From Polaromonas sp. (GTDB lineage Bacteria > Pseudomonadota > Gammaproteobacteria > Burkholderiales > Burkholderiaceae_C): a stretch of 64,000 nt of DNA. The stretch is from contig JAURWY010000009.1 in assembly GCA_030654695.1 (NCBI GenBank), positions 62,001 to 126,000 of the forward strand. Reading direction: 5' to 3'. The notes under the pieces were generated by a model. That model saw only the letters and a list, made by a program, of their open reading frames with translations. It was not told where the DNA came from and did no database searches. The stretch's first letter is position 1. Each line of letters starts with the position of its first letter. This document shows positions 55,521 through 64,000 of the stretch, piece after piece. A program made the translations under genes and the position numbers.

Positions 55521-56410
55521 TCTTTGGCTTTCGGCAATTCAATTCCAGGGAAAATTTTAATCACAGCGCTGTCATCTTCGCGGCCAAAACCAGCTGTCGA
55601 CGCCTGCATGAACATTTGGTGCGCTGTGGCAGACAGCGGCAGCGGAAACTTACTGCTGCGGGCCATGTCGAGCACCAGCCCCAAGTCTTTCACAAAAATA
55701 TCCACTGCCGACAGCGGTGTGTAGTCTGCCGCCAGCACATGGGCCATGCGGTTTTCAAACATCCAGCTGTTACCGGCGCTGTGGGTAATGACCTCGTACA
55801 AGGCGTCCGGGTCAACACCTTCACGCAGGCCCAGCGCCATGGCTTCAGCTGCAGCGGCAATGTGCACACCCGCCAACAGCTGGTTGATGATCTTCACTTT
55901 GCTGCCAGCGCCCGCTTGGTTGCCCAGTTTGTAGACCTTGGCGGCCATGGCCTTAAGCAAGGGTTCGGCGATGGCATAAGCGGCATCTGCGCCTGCGGTC
56001 ATCATCGTCATCTGGCCGCTGGCCGCCTTGGCGGCACCGCCGGAAATCGGCGCGTCAATGTAGAGCAAGCCTAAGTCGTTCAGGCGTTTTTCAAGTGCCA
56101 CCGACCAGTTCGGTTCGACGGTTGAGCACATCACAAAAACACTGCCGGGTTTCATGGCTGCTGCGCAACCTTTGGGACCGAACAACACGCTTTCAGTCTG
56201 CGCAGCGTTGACCACCACGGAGACCACCACATCACAAGCGGCTGCCAGTTCAGCAGGAGAGCCAGCGGCCACGCCACCTTCATTGGCAAAAGCCTGAGCC
56301 GCCTCGGGACGCACGTCATAAACATGCACCAAGTAACCAGCGCGCCTGAGCGATTGCGCCATGCCATGGCCCATGGCGCCAAGGCCGATCAGGCCCGCAG
56401 TGATCGTCAT
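55517..56410 (-). CDS. ltnD: L-threonate dehydrogenase-like oxidoreductase (LtnD / 3-hydroxyisobutyrate dehydrogenase family)
   Basis: This is an NAD-dependent beta-hydroxyacid dehydrogenase (297 residues). The Rossmann motif GLIGLGAMGHGMAQSLRRAGY is at the N-terminus. The substrate motif DAPISGGAAKAASGQMTMM and the catalytic lysine region AGAGSKVKIINQLLAGVHIAAAAEAM follow. Next to otnK, otnC and otnI it most likely oxidises L-threonate (or a related tetronate) to 2-oxo-tetronate. Its stop overlaps the otnK start. Glyoxylate/tartronate-semialdehyde reductases have the same motifs. Confidence 0.87.
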   Translation of the reverse strand: MTITAGLIGLGAMGHGMAQSLRRAGYLVHVYDVRPEAAQAFANEGGVAAGSPAELAAACDVVVSVVVNAAQTESVLFGPKGCAAAMKPGSVFVMCSTVEPNWSVALEKRLNDLGLLYIDAPISGGAAKAASGQMTMMTAGADAAYAIAEPLLKAMAAKVYKLGNQAGAGSKVKIINQLLAGVHIAAAAEAMALGLREGVDPDALYEVITHSAGNSWMFENRMAHVLAADYTPLSAVDIFVKDLGLVLDMARSSKFPLPLSATAHQMFMQASTAGFGREDDSAVIKIFPGIELPKAKE

Positions 56411-56448
56411 ACAGTTGTCCTTATTGTCCGGTTTTCAGGTTGTCAGAC

Positions 56449-57468
56449 TTAACCAAGCGTGATTTTTGCGAAGTCAGCCACACGCTTCCATTTGGCCGCG
56501 TCAGCGACCATGAATGCGGTCATGGGAACTGCGCCCATAAAGCCGGCATCTGCGCCGCGCGACTCCATGACGCGGAGGACTTCCGGATCGCGCATGATCT
56601 TTTGCAGCGCTTGTTCCAAGCTGGCCACCAGCGCAGCCGGCAAGCCCGCAGGGGCGGCGAGTCCAAACCAGGCACTCACGTCAAAGTCTTTCAAACCAAG
56701 CTCAGCCAGCGTCGGCACGTCGGGCAAGGCTTTGCTGCGCTGACGCGTTGTCACCGCCAAAGCCTTGACGGCGTTACCCTGAATTTGCCCCATCACCGAG
56801 GGCAAGTTCTCAAACATCATGTCCACTTCGCCGGCCATCAAACCGGTCACGGCGGCGGCGGCACCGCGGTACGGAATGTGCGTGATGAAGGTGCCGGTAG
56901 TGCTCTTGAACAATTCAGCGCTCAGGTGCAACGAGGTGCCGTTGCCGTTCGAGGCGTAGTTGAGTTTGGCCGGCTGGCTCTTGGCACGCTGGATCAAGTC
57001 AGCCACCGAGTTGATGCCGCTTTTAGGACTCACAAGCAACACGTTGGGCACACGGCCCAGCAGGCCAACAGCGCTGATCTGCTCTGGCTTGTACGGCAAG
57101 CTGGCGTACAGCGCGGGGCTGATGGTCAGCGGCGGCGAAGCCATCAGCAAGGTGTAGCCATCGGCCGGGGCGCGGGCGACTTCTGCCGCACCGATGTTGC
57201 CGCCAGCACCAGGCTTGTTGTCGATCACCACCGCTTGACCCAATTCTTGGCTTAGCCGCGGCGCCACTAACCGGGCCATCACATCAATCAAACCACCGGG
57301 CGGAAACGGCACCACAAGGCGAATCGGCCGGGTGGGCCAAGCCTGCGCCAAAGCAGGCATCGCCAAACCGCTGCTCATGAGAGCGGCACCCAGCACCAGT
57401 GACTGGCGGCGGCTGATCGGTTTGGCTTGGGGCTCGGATTGAATATGGGTGTTGTGTTTGAAAGTCAT
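56449..57468 (-). CDS. Bug-family (TctC) periplasmic solute-binding protein
   Basis: This extracytoplasmic receptor is of the tripartite tricarboxylate transporter type. The ATG at 57468 has AAGGAG upstream, giving 339 residues. A Tat-like signal (PISRRQSLVLGAALMSSG) ends near ALAQAWPTRPIRLVVPFPPGG, the classic mature start of Bug proteins. TctA and TctB genes are absent here, as is common for Bug receptors in Burkholderiales. It lies 38 bases before the threonate dehydrogenase gene, so it probably binds the operon's sugar acid. Confidence 0.9.
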   Translation of the reverse strand: MTFKHNTHIQSEPQAKPISRRQSLVLGAALMSSGLAMPALAQAWPTRPIRLVVPFPPGGLIDVMARLVAPRLSQELGQAVVIDNKPGAGGNIGAAEVARAPADGYTLLMASPPLTISPALYASLPYKPEQISAVGLLGRVPNVLLVSPKSGINSVADLIQRAKSQPAKLNYASNGNGTSLHLSAELFKSTTGTFITHIPYRGAAAAVTGLMAGEVDMMFENLPSVMGQIQGNAVKALAVTTRQRSKALPDVPTLAELGLKDFDVSAWFGLAAPAGLPAALVASLEQALQKIMRDPEVLRVMESRGADAGFMGAVPMTAFMVADAAKWKRVADFAKITLG

Positions 57469-57561
57469 GGCTCGCTCCTTTATTTGTAAGGTCATCATAC
57501 AAATAGTGCACTGGTCTAGCGCACGGGGTTTACCCGAAAGAAGGCGCTGGATTGCCGCGAC

Positions 57562-58335
57562 TCAGGGCCGAACAACCCCGGACACCAAAGCGCTGGCCAA
57601 TTGCACACCCTCTTGCTGCCAAAACGCCGGATCAGCCTGCTCAATGCGCTTGATGGCGTTGTTCATGTGCGTTGCAGCGGCGCGGCGGGCACGGGCTGGG
57701 TCGGCGGCTTCGATGGCGCTGGTGATCGCTTCGTGTTCATTTTTGACGTGCCGCGCAAAGTCACTGCGGCGCGCTTCGTTGGCGCGTGTCACGCGGGTCA
57801 CACCGCGCAAAAACTGCCGCAGGTAGTCCAAGGTGCTGATTAAAAAGGGATTTTGCGCAGCGTCTGCAATGGCCCGGTGAAAGTTCACATCTTCTTCTGC
57901 ACCATCGCCGCCAGCCAGCACCGCTTCGGCCAAGGCGTTCATGCATTGGCGAATGCGCAGTAAGTCTGCAGCGCTGCGTCGCTCAGCCGCCAAAGCGGCG
58001 ACTTCAGCCTCGAGCCCGCGCCTGACTTCAACCATCTGAATCACCGCTTGCCGCGAGACCGCCAAACGGGCGTCAAAGTTAAGCGGAGAAAAACCAGCCG
58101 TTCTAACAAACACGCCACTGCCCTGTCGCGACTCCAGCAGTCCCAAAGATTTAAGCCGTGAAACTGCTTCACGGACCACGGTCCGGCTGACACCAAACTG
58201 TTGGGCCAATACGGTTTCGGTGGCCAGCTTCTCGCCCGCTGCCGGCTGCCCGGCGCTGATCTGCGCGGACAAGGCTTGCGCCACCTGCTCCGACAGGCCA
58301 AGGTTGGGTTTGACAGTTTGAAAGGGCTTGATCAT
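57562..58335 (-). CDS. FadR-type GntR regulator of the threonate operon
   Basis: This is a winged-helix regulator with an FCD domain (257 residues from the ATG at 58335). The DNA-binding part is LSEQVAQALSAQISAGQPAAGEKLATETVLAQQFGVSRTVVREAVSRLKSLGLLESRQGSGVFV. The effector domain contains VEVRRGLEAEVAALAAERR, VNFHRAIADAAQNPFL and NEHEAITSAIEAADPARAR. It precedes the Bug and otn genes on the same strand with a 93-base gap and most likely controls them. It follows rpiA by 25 bases. Confidence 0.88.
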   Translation of the reverse strand: MIKPFQTVKPNLGLSEQVAQALSAQISAGQPAAGEKLATETVLAQQFGVSRTVVREAVSRLKSLGLLESRQGSGVFVRTAGFSPLNFDARLAVSRQAVIQMVEVRRGLEAEVAALAAERRSAADLLRIRQCMNALAEAVLAGGDGAEEDVNFHRAIADAAQNPFLISTLDYLRQFLRGVTRVTRANEARRSDFARHVKNEHEAITSAIEAADPARARRAAATHMNNAIKRIEQADPAFWQQEGVQLASALVSGVVRP

Positions 58336-58360
58336 GGGCGCAGCACAGCGGTGGCGGGGT

Positions 58361-59032
58361 TTAAAAAACCAGCGTCTTAACGCCGTCTTTGGTGCCCAGC
58401 AAACACACATGCGCTTTTTGAAAAGAAAACACCCCCACCGTCACCACACCCGGCCATTGGCTGACCTGCAGCTCAAAGGCCCGCGGCTCCAAAATTTGCA
58501 ACCCAGTGACATCCAAAATATATTGGCCGTTGTCAGTGACCAGCGGCACACCCTGCTTGAGTCGCAGCGTGGCGCTACCGCCCATGCCGGCAAACTGCAA
58601 GGCGATGCGCTGGGCCGACATGGGGATCACTTCAACTGGCAACGGAAATATGCCAAGAGTGGTCACCAGCTTGCTGTCGTCGGCAATGCAGATGAACTGG
58701 CGCGACTGTGCGGCGACAATTTTTTCGCAGGTGAGTGCCGCGCCACCGCCTTTGATCATGTTGCCGGCGTGGTCTATTTCGTCGGCTCCGTCAACGTACA
58801 CATCAAGCTCCTCGACGTCGGTCGCCTCAAAGACTTTGATACCCAAAGCCTGCAGCCGTTCTGTCGAGGCGATGGAGCTCGACACCGCTCCGGCAATGGT
58901 GTGCTTGACCGTGGCCAGCGCATCGATGAACTTGTTGACGGTCGATCCAGTCCCGACGCCGACCAGCATGCCGGGCTTGATGTAGTGCAAGGCGGCTTGG
59001 CCGACGAGGGTTTTTAATTCATCTTGTGTCAT
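58361..59032 (-). CDS. rpiA: Ribose-5-phosphate isomerase A
   Basis: RpiA interconverts ribose-5-phosphate and ribulose-5-phosphate. The ATG at 59032 ([18 protein letters not shown]) gives 223 residues. Motifs are [36 protein letters not shown] with the catalytic aspartates and lysine, and IADDSKLV. It is divergent from pyrD. The regulator gene downstream on the same strand suggests possible cotranscription by chance of position rather than function. Confidence 0.96.
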   Translation of the reverse strand: MTQDELKTLVGQAALHYIKPGMLVGVGTGSTVNKFIDALATVKHTIAGAVSSSIASTERLQALGIKVFEATDVEELDVYVDGADEIDHAGNMIKGGGAALTCEKIVAAQSRQFICIADDSKLVTTLGIFPLPVEVIPMSAQRIALQFAGMGGSATLRLKQGVPLVTDNGQYILDVTGLQILEPRAFELQVSQWPGVVTVGVFSFQKAHVCLLGTKDGVKTLVF

Positions 59033-59158
59033 GGGTGTGCGGTAGGCTGAGGCTTCAAAAAGGGAGTGGTTTTTTGCGACAATCAGCACTCTTGCCCACG
59101 CCCCGGGTCTTGCCCGCCAAACGTGTCGCTGCCTTGTCATCCAGCCTTGAATTATCCA

Positions 59159-60241
59159 ATGTCCCTGCTCCCCTACGCTCTGGCCCGCCCTTTTTTATTT
59201 GGCTTGGACCCAGAAACAGCTCACGACCTGACCTTGGCCGCACTGGCGCGCACGCAGCACACGCCCCTGAAGATGGCTTATTGCGCTGGCCGGATTGATG
59301 ATCCGATCCAGCTCGCAGGGCTGACTTTCCCCAACCGTGTTGGTATGGCTGCGGGCCTTGACAAAAACGCCCGCTGCATTGACGGCCTGGCCGCCATGGG
59401 TTTTGGTTTTGTCGAAGTCGGCACTGTCACGCCGAAACCGCAAGCAGGCAACCCGAAACCGCGCATGTTTCGGCTGCCTGAGGCGAACGCACTGATCAAC
59501 CGATTGGGTTTCAACAACGAAGGGTTGGAGACCTTTTTGCGCAACGTTCGCGCATCGACTTTTCGGCAACAAACCAGCGGCAAGCAGCCCTTGCTGCTGG
59601 GGTTGAACATTGGTAAAAACGCGGTGACACCGATTGAAAATGCAGTCGATGATTACCTGATTTGCCTAGACGGCGTCTACCAGCATGCCGATTACGTGAC
59701 TGTCAACATTTCCAGCCCAAACACCAAAAACCTGCGCGCTTTGCAAAGCGACGAAGCACTGGATGCCTTGCTGGACGCGATTGCAAAGCGCCGTGACACC
59801 CTCGCACTTGAACACGGTAAGGCAGTGCCTATCTTTGTGAAAATCGCGCCGGACTTGGACGAGGCGCAGATTGAGGTGATTGCCGCAACCTTGAAGCGTC
59901 ACGCCATGGACGGCGTGGTGGCCACCAACACCACGCTCAGCCGCGATGCCGTCAAGGGTATGGCCCATGCAGACGAGGCCGGTGGTCTGAGCGGGTCACC
60001 GGTGCTGGATGCTAGCAACCGCGTGATTCGCCAATTGCGCTCAGCGTTGGGCGCTGGTTTTCCCATCATCGGTGTGGGCGGTGTCATGAGCGGCGCCGAT
60101 GCCGTCTCAAAAATCAAGGCCGGTGCCGATGTGGTTCAGATTTACACCGGACTGATTTACAAGGGGCCGGGTCTGGTGAGAGAGGCTGCGATAGCGATTC
60201 AGCAAAACAGCCAAGCGCCGGTCAATCCGGCACGAACTTGA
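59159..60241 (+). CDS. pyrD: Dihydroorotate dehydrogenase (quinone), class 2
   Basis: PyrD oxidises dihydroorotate to orotate in pyrimidine synthesis, passing electrons to quinone at the inner membrane. The 360-residue protein starts [24 protein letters not shown], the membrane-facing helix of class 2 enzymes. FMN-site segments are [48 protein letters not shown] and [11 protein letters not shown]. It is divergent from rpiA. Its last 20 bases overlap the convergent gene at 60222. Confidence 0.96.
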   Translation: MSLLPYALARPFLFGLDPETAHDLTLAALARTQHTPLKMAYCAGRIDDPIQLAGLTFPNRVGMAAGLDKNARCIDGLAAMGFGFVEVGTVTPKPQAGNPKPRMFRLPEANALINRLGFNNEGLETFLRNVRASTFRQQTSGKQPLLLGLNIGKNAVTPIENAVDDYLICLDGVYQHADYVTVNISSPNTKNLRALQSDEALDALLDAIAKRRDTLALEHGKAVPIFVKIAPDLDEAQIEVIAATLKRHAMDGVVATNTTLSRDAVKGMAHADEAGGLSGSPVLDASNRVIRQLRSALGAGFPIIGVGGVMSGADAVSKIKAGADVVQIYTGLIYKGPGLVREAAIAIQQNSQAPVNPART

Positions 60242-60479
60242 GCTTGAACTTGGCTTCATCTTCCGGCAGCTCCAGCGTCACCAGTTGACCCATCTTGTTA
60301 TCCTTGAGGCGGCAGGCGGCGAACAAACTGAATTTACCTTTGAGGTAATAGCTCTCCATGTCGATCAGCATGTAGGGATAAGGCACAAAAACTTCGTGCT
60401 CAAAAATCAACCTGTGCAAGTTGCGCGGCGACGGGAAGAGTTTGTAGTCGTCGGTGGTGATGCTTTGTGCGGTGGCCAT
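60222..60479 (-). CDS. Small hypothetical protein, function unknown
   Basis: This 85-residue protein is rich in charged and aromatic residues: [37 protein letters not shown], and a C-terminus of alternating charged and hydrophobic residues ([10 protein letters not shown]). It has no signal peptide, membrane helix or cysteine. An ATG at 60479 starts it, and it overlaps the pyrD 3' end by 20 bases, which is unusual but compatible with a real convergent gene. I do not recognise a family with certainty; the orderly sequence makes it likely to be genuine. Confidence 0.65.
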   Translation of the reverse strand: MATAQSITTDDYKLFPSPRNLHRLIFEHEVFVPYPYMLIDMESYYLKGKFSLFAACRLKDNKMGQLVTLELPEDEAKFKLKFVPD

Positions 60480-60648
60480 GCGGGTTTTGTTCCGTGAAGT
60501 CTGTCGTGAGGGTCGTCGGCTGAAAAGCCACGCCGGTCAGGCTGCGCGCTGAAGTGCAACGCGCTGTAAGCTAGGTGCTTATTTTCGCCTATACGCTAGC
60601 CCCGTCTTATCTTCTTTTGAAAACCAGCGGCCCACGCCGCCCTGCCCC
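60480..60648. other. Divergent intergenic region between the small unknown gene and the exonuclease
   Basis: The 169 bases between the two divergent starts probably hold both promoters. I see no clear -35/-10 pair, terminator or RNA structure. Confidence 0.4.
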
Positions 60649-61248
60649 ATGAACGAACGCCTCGCCACGCCCGACAAGGAAGCCATCGCCCTGCTAGATC
60701 CCTTCACCGGTTTGGGCCTGAATCAAATCCAACTGGTGAACACGGCGGCCCATGCGCAGCAAGCCCTGCAAGTGCTGATGGGTGCCCGCGTGCTGGGTTT
60801 CGACACAGAGTCAAAACCCACTTTCGAGCGGAATGAAGTCTCGGACGGGCCGCACATCGTGCAACTGGCCACCGTCGACCAAGGCTATATTTTTCAGCTG
60901 ACTGACGCTGGCTGCCGACAAGCATTGGCGCAGTTGTTAGAGTCGCCGAGCATCACCAAGGCCGGCTTTGGTCTGGGTGATGACCGCCGCCGCATTGTCA
61001 GCAAACTAGGCGTTGACTTGCAAGGGGTGCTCGACCTGAACATGGTTTTCAACCAACGCGGTTACCGCAAAGACATGGGTGTGCGCGGCGCTGTGGCGCT
61101 GATGTTCAACCAGCGCTTTCTCAAGTCCCGCAAAGCCACCACTTCGAATTGGGCCAAGCCCGAGCTGTCTTCGTCGCAATTGAGCTATGCCGCCAATGAC
61201 GCGTATGCGGCGCTCAGGGTTTATGTGGCGCTCGGCTTGGGTGACTGA
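60649..61248 (+). CDS. 3'-5' exonuclease of the DEDD/RNase D superfamily
   Basis: This 199-residue protein has the DEDDy exonuclease motifs: [10 protein letters not shown] (ExoI), [15 protein letters not shown], a central GFGLGDDRR (ExoII region) and a C-terminal [15 protein letters not shown] with the tyrosine-aspartate pair (ExoIII). It lacks the HRDC domains of full RNase D. It resembles the small 3'-5' exonuclease domain proteins of proteobacteria. The natural substrate, RNA or DNA, is unknown. It converges on the LhgO-like gene, with which it overlaps by 28 bases. Confidence 0.85.
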   Translation: MNERLATPDKEAIALLDPFTGLGLNQIQLVNTAAHAQQALQVLMGARVLGFDTESKPTFERNEVSDGPHIVQLATVDQGYIFQLTDAGCRQALAQLLESPSITKAGFGLGDDRRRIVSKLGVDLQGVLDLNMVFNQRGYRKDMGVRGAVALMFNQRFLKSRKATTSNWAKPELSSSQLSYAANDAYAALRVYVALGLGD

Positions 61249-62345
61249 ATACTCGCCATCTGCGCCACATATGCGCCCAGCGCCAGTGCGCTGGTCAGGC
61301 CCGGCGATTCAATGCCGAACAGATTGATCAGGCCTTGGATGCCGTGCTCCGACTGGCCCTGAATCAGGAAGTCCCGCGCAGCTTCTTCGGGGCCTTGGAT
61401 TTTGGGCCGAATGCCGGCGTAACCTGCTGTGAGCGCGCCATCTTGCAGACCCGGCCAGTACTTGCGCACCTCGGCGTAAAAAGCCTCGCCACGCGCCGTA
61501 TCCACCACCAGATCATCCGGCGAATTAACCCACTCGACGTCCGGGCCAAACTTGGCCTGACCGCCCAAGTCCAGCGTCAGGTGAACCCCCAAACCGGCAG
61601 CTTCAGGCACCGGATAAATCAGCCGATCAAACGGTGAGCGACCAGCCAGCGTGAAGTAATTGCCCTTGGCGTAATGGCTGGGCGGCACTTGGCCGACATC
61701 CAGACCGGTGAAACGTCGCGCCAGCGACTGAGCATGCAGGCCCGCCGCATTGATCAGCAAGGAGGTTTGCAACTCAGTACCGTCTTGCGTCACGATGGTG
61801 ATGCGATCGTCGCCGCAGTTGGCCGAGGCCACGGGCGAATTCAGCGCCACCAGACCGCCGGCGTTTTCTAAGTCGCCCTGCAAAGCCAGCATGAAGGCGT
61901 GGCTGTCAACAATGCCGGTACTGGGCGACAGCACGGCGGCGACGCAATTCAGTTGGGGCTCCAGTGCTTGCGCTTCTTCACGCGTCAGCAACACCAAGTC
62001 AGGCACGCCATTGGCGGCGGCTTTGGCGATGATGGCTTGCAGCTGCGGCACTTGCGCCGGATGCGTGGCGACGATCAGCTTGCCGCAGCGGTTGTGCCCG
62101 ATGCCGCGCTCAACGGCGTAGGCGTAGAGTTGGTTTTTACCATCAACGCACAGCCGCGCTTTAAGTGATCCCTGCGGGTAATAAATACCGGCGTGAATCA
62201 CCTCGCTGTTGCGCGAACTGGTGCCCGTGCCAATGGCATTCTCAGCCTCTAACAGCCACACTTCGCGGCCTTGTAAAGCCAGCGCTCTAGCCACAGCTAA
62301 GCCGACCACACCCGCACCGATCACCACTGTGTCGACCTGTTCCAT
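61221..62345 (-). CDS. FAD-dependent oxidase, L-2-hydroxyglutarate oxidase-like
   Basis: This is a DAO-family flavoprotein (374 residues). The FAD-binding motif [27 protein letters not shown] is at the start. Segments such as [26 protein letters not shown] and [10 protein letters not shown] match the LhgO/YgaF type. It could oxidise L-2-hydroxyglutarate or a similar 2-hydroxy acid and feed electrons to the membrane. The ATG at 62345 is used; the frame is open further upstream without a start signal. It follows the amidohydrolase gene by 40 bases. Confidence 0.82.
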   Translation of the reverse strand: MEQVDTVVIGAGVVGLAVARALALQGREVWLLEAENAIGTGTSSRNSEVIHAGIYYPQGSLKARLCVDGKNQLYAYAVERGIGHNRCGKLIVATHPAQVPQLQAIIAKAAANGVPDLVLLTREEAQALEPQLNCVAAVLSPSTGIVDSHAFMLALQGDLENAGGLVALNSPVASANCGDDRITIVTQDGTELQTSLLINAAGLHAQSLARRFTGLDVGQVPPSHYAKGNYFTLAGRSPFDRLIYPVPEAAGLGVHLTLDLGGQAKFGPDVEWVNSPDDLVVDTARGEAFYAEVRKYWPGLQDGALTAGYAGIRPKIQGPEEAARDFLIQGQSEHGIQGLINLFGIESPGLTSALALGAYVAQMASIQSPKPSAT

Positions 62346-62385
62346 CACTGTCCTTGGTTTTCTTGATTTTGTTCGACTGCTGAGC

Positions 62386-63234
62386 TTAAAGCTGCCGCGG
62401 ATCGGTATTTCGCAGCACGTCCACCAAGGAACGCAAATGAGCCTTGAGTGGCGCATAACCAGCGTTCAACTCGAAGGTTTTCTCGTCCATGTAGAGCTTG
62501 CGATTGACTTCCACCTGAACGCTGTGCCGGTCTTGCTCTGGCGCGCCAAAACGGCGCACCAGCTCGACACCTTTGTAAGGATGGTTCAACGAGACTTGGT
62601 AACCTAGGCTGCTCAGGTGATCACGTACAAGCTGCGCCAGCGCTGGGCTGCACGTCGTGTGGTCGCGGTTACCAATCACAAAATCAGCATGCGCTTCACC
62701 TGGAAACTCGGTGGCGTAACTGGACGCGATCGCCGGCATGGAATGGCAGTTGACGTGGATGCTGTAGCCATGTTGGGCATGCGCCGCATCGATCGCCTCA
62801 GCCAGCGCCGCGTAATACGGCTGCCAGCAGTTCACGATGCGCGCCTGCACCTCAGCAACTGTTAATTTTCGATCATAAAGTGGTACACCGTCATCCGTCG
62901 TGCGCCAGATCAAGCCCTTGCCGAGCCTGACTTTAGAGAGAGTTTTAGGGTCGGTCGCAACAGGGTGCGGCCACGGCGCATCCAGCAAACTGACGTCGAT
63001 TTCAGTGATGTCGCGGTTCGCATCCAAGTAGCTGCGCGGGAACATCGCCTCAATCCAGTGCACACCGAGCCCAGGGGCAAAGTCGTAAAGCTTGTCGACG
63101 TGCGTATCTTCAGCGCTGCGCAGCGCTTGCAAAGTACAGGCATAGGCAAAATCGGCGGGGTAGTCAGTGCCGCTGTGCGGCGAGTCCAACACCAGCGGGC
63201 TGCTACCAGGGAGATAACGAATGGAGGAGGTCAT
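62386..63234 (-). CDS. N-formylglutamate amidohydrolase-like protein
   Basis: This zinc hydrolase belongs to the HutG family, which split N-formylglutamate in histidine breakdown. The 282-residue protein from the ATG at 63234 shows [22 protein letters not shown], a histidine pair in [11 protein letters not shown], and a [14 protein letters not shown] loop. No other hut genes are nearby, so a different formyl-amino-acid substrate or a stand-alone role is possible. It is followed by the oxidase gene on the same strand. Confidence 0.82.
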   Translation of the reverse strand: MTSSIRYLPGSSPLVLDSPHSGTDYPADFAYACTLQALRSAEDTHVDKLYDFAPGLGVHWIEAMFPRSYLDANRDITEIDVSLLDAPWPHPVATDPKTLSKVRLGKGLIWRTTDDGVPLYDRKLTVAEVQARIVNCWQPYYAALAEAIDAAHAQHGYSIHVNCHSMPAIASSYATEFPGEAHADFVIGNRDHTTCSPALAQLVRDHLSSLGYQVSLNHPYKGVELVRRFGAPEQDRHSVQVEVNRKLYMDEKTFELNAGYAPLKAHLRSLVDVLRNTDPRQL

Positions 63235-63403
63235 ATGCCTATTGTGGCCTGTCAGTGGCCGTCGAAACACGAACCGCCAAGCAGATGAGGAGGTTTGTCC
63301 TACAAGCCATCTCCCCTGCCGCCGACACATTCAATCCCGCATCATCAAGACAATGGGAGATTCAGTTGTTATCTGAAACGTTCTATTCACCGAAGGAGTT
63401 ATT

Positions 63404-63985
63404 GTGAAAAAATACACATCTATTCGCCCACTCTCAGCCGTTGCGCTAGCTTTTGCCGCTTTGGTAATGGGATCTGCAGCTCATGCCCAGAGCGCTTCCT
63501 CGTCGACAGGCCTGTCGAGTTCGAATTGGATTCCGGCTGCAGGGCAGCGGTACATTGGCTTGAACGGTGGCAATACGGACCTCCGTCTGGGCGATAACTC
63601 CACGGCCTATGACATTTATGCAGGTGGTTTGTGGAACAAGAATTTTGGCTTAGAGCTCGGTATGACTGACTTTGGCAAAATTCGCCGCCCCGACAATTCT
63701 GTCGAGGCCTATGGCTTTAGCGTCAAGGCTGTCGGCATGATGCCGCTCACTCAATCGTTCGGTGCTTTTGTCAAGCTGGGGACCATGTACACGCGCACCA
63801 AAGTAAGTACGGTAAGCAGTGACGTCAGCGACAACGGTTGGGGCGCCACTTATGGCTTAGGCCTGAACTTCGACATCACACGACAGTTTGCAGCAGTTCT
63901 GGAGTGGGATAGGACGAACATGAATTTAGCCGGCAGCAGCGATCACATCAACACCACTTCGGTGGGTTTGAAGTACCGGTTCTGA
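63404..63985 (+). CDS. Outer-membrane beta-barrel protein (OmpA-like, 8 strands)
   Basis: The start is a GTG at 63404 with GAAGGAG ten bases upstream. A signal peptide (SAVALAFAALVMGSAAHA-Q) is followed by a roughly 165-residue mature part with alternating hydrophobic strands. Aromatic and glycine-rich turns occur (GLNGGNTDLRLG, WGATYGLGLNFDITR), and the terminal strand ends in phenylalanine (VGLKYRF), the BAM recognition signature. Its function may be structural or a small porin-like role. It has no peptidoglycan-binding C-terminal domain. Confidence 0.85.
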   Translation: MKKYTSIRPLSAVALAFAALVMGSAAHAQSASSSTGLSSSNWIPAAGQRYIGLNGGNTDLRLGDNSTAYDIYAGGLWNKNFGLELGMTDFGKIRRPDNSVEAYGFSVKAVGMMPLTQSFGAFVKLGTMYTRTKVSTVSSDVSDNGWGATYGLGLNFDITRQFAAVLEWDRTNMNLAGSSDHINTTSVGLKYRF

Positions 63986-64000
63986 CCTTGTTGTCATTTC

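Overview
The window looks like a piece of a betaproteobacterial chromosome, most likely Burkholderiales, family Comamonadaceae (Rhodoferax/Polaromonas-like). Four things suggest this. Coding density is high with G/C-rich third positions. The housekeeping blocks (isc operon; methyltransferase-rnhA; 4.5S RNA divergent from dnaX; ftsH-folP-glmM) have a familiar betaproteobacterial order. Several orphan-style Bug/ABC binding proteins are present. Two intergenic palindromic repeats resemble those I associate with Comamonadaceae. The assignment is inference; no 16S rRNA gene is present.

Layout. 1-4930 is an accessory catabolic block: the start of an exported protein, a Rieske ferredoxin, a Rieske ring-hydroxylating oxygenase, a zinc alcohol dehydrogenase, an IclR regulator and a CobW-type metallochaperone GTPase. 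5122-8205 is a molybdenum-cofactor cluster (moaA, mobA, moeA). 8221-12606 is an RND efflux pump with its adaptor. 12736-21029 holds rnhA, a methyltransferase, an MltD lytic transglycosylase, a DsbG-like lipoprotein, a NitT/TauT-type binding protein, a MAPEG protein, recR, ybaB and dnaX. dnaX carries a convincing programmed frameshift site. 4.5S RNA (21117-21209), a small winged-helix gene in AT-rich DNA and tRNA-Val(CAC) follow. 22150-28318 is dnaQ and a complete iscR-S-U-A-hscBA-fdx operon preceded by two IscR-like operators. 28567-36259 holds uvrB, an aromatic/aspartate aminotransferase, a DOPA-type dioxygenase, an intracellular PHB depolymerase with a histone-like tail, an RsxB-like Fe-S protein and a D-cysteine desulfhydrase family enzyme.

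36352-44818 is the complete propionyl-CoA to succinyl-CoA route: methylmalonyl-CoA mutase, MeaB, PccB, PccA and a probable epimerase, with a divergent GntR/FCD regulator. 44847-50498 is glmM, folP, ftsH, rlmE and a CRM-domain RNA-binding protein. 50557-58335 is oligopeptidase A, then an L-threonate/four-carbon sugar-acid operon (ltnD, otnK, otnC, otnI) with a Bug binding protein and a FadR-type regulator. 58361-63985 holds rpiA, pyrD, a small unknown protein, a 3'-5' exonuclease, an LhgO-like oxidase, an N-formylglutamate amidohydrolase-like gene and an outer-membrane barrel protein.

The most rewarding second looks are the dnaX frameshift signal, the Rieske/CobW cluster with its paired palindromes, the basic tail on the PHB depolymerase, the repeat-derived N-terminus of the otnK gene, and the epimerase with a substituted metal ligand. 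I found no CRISPR array, insertion sequence, prophage or plasmid function.
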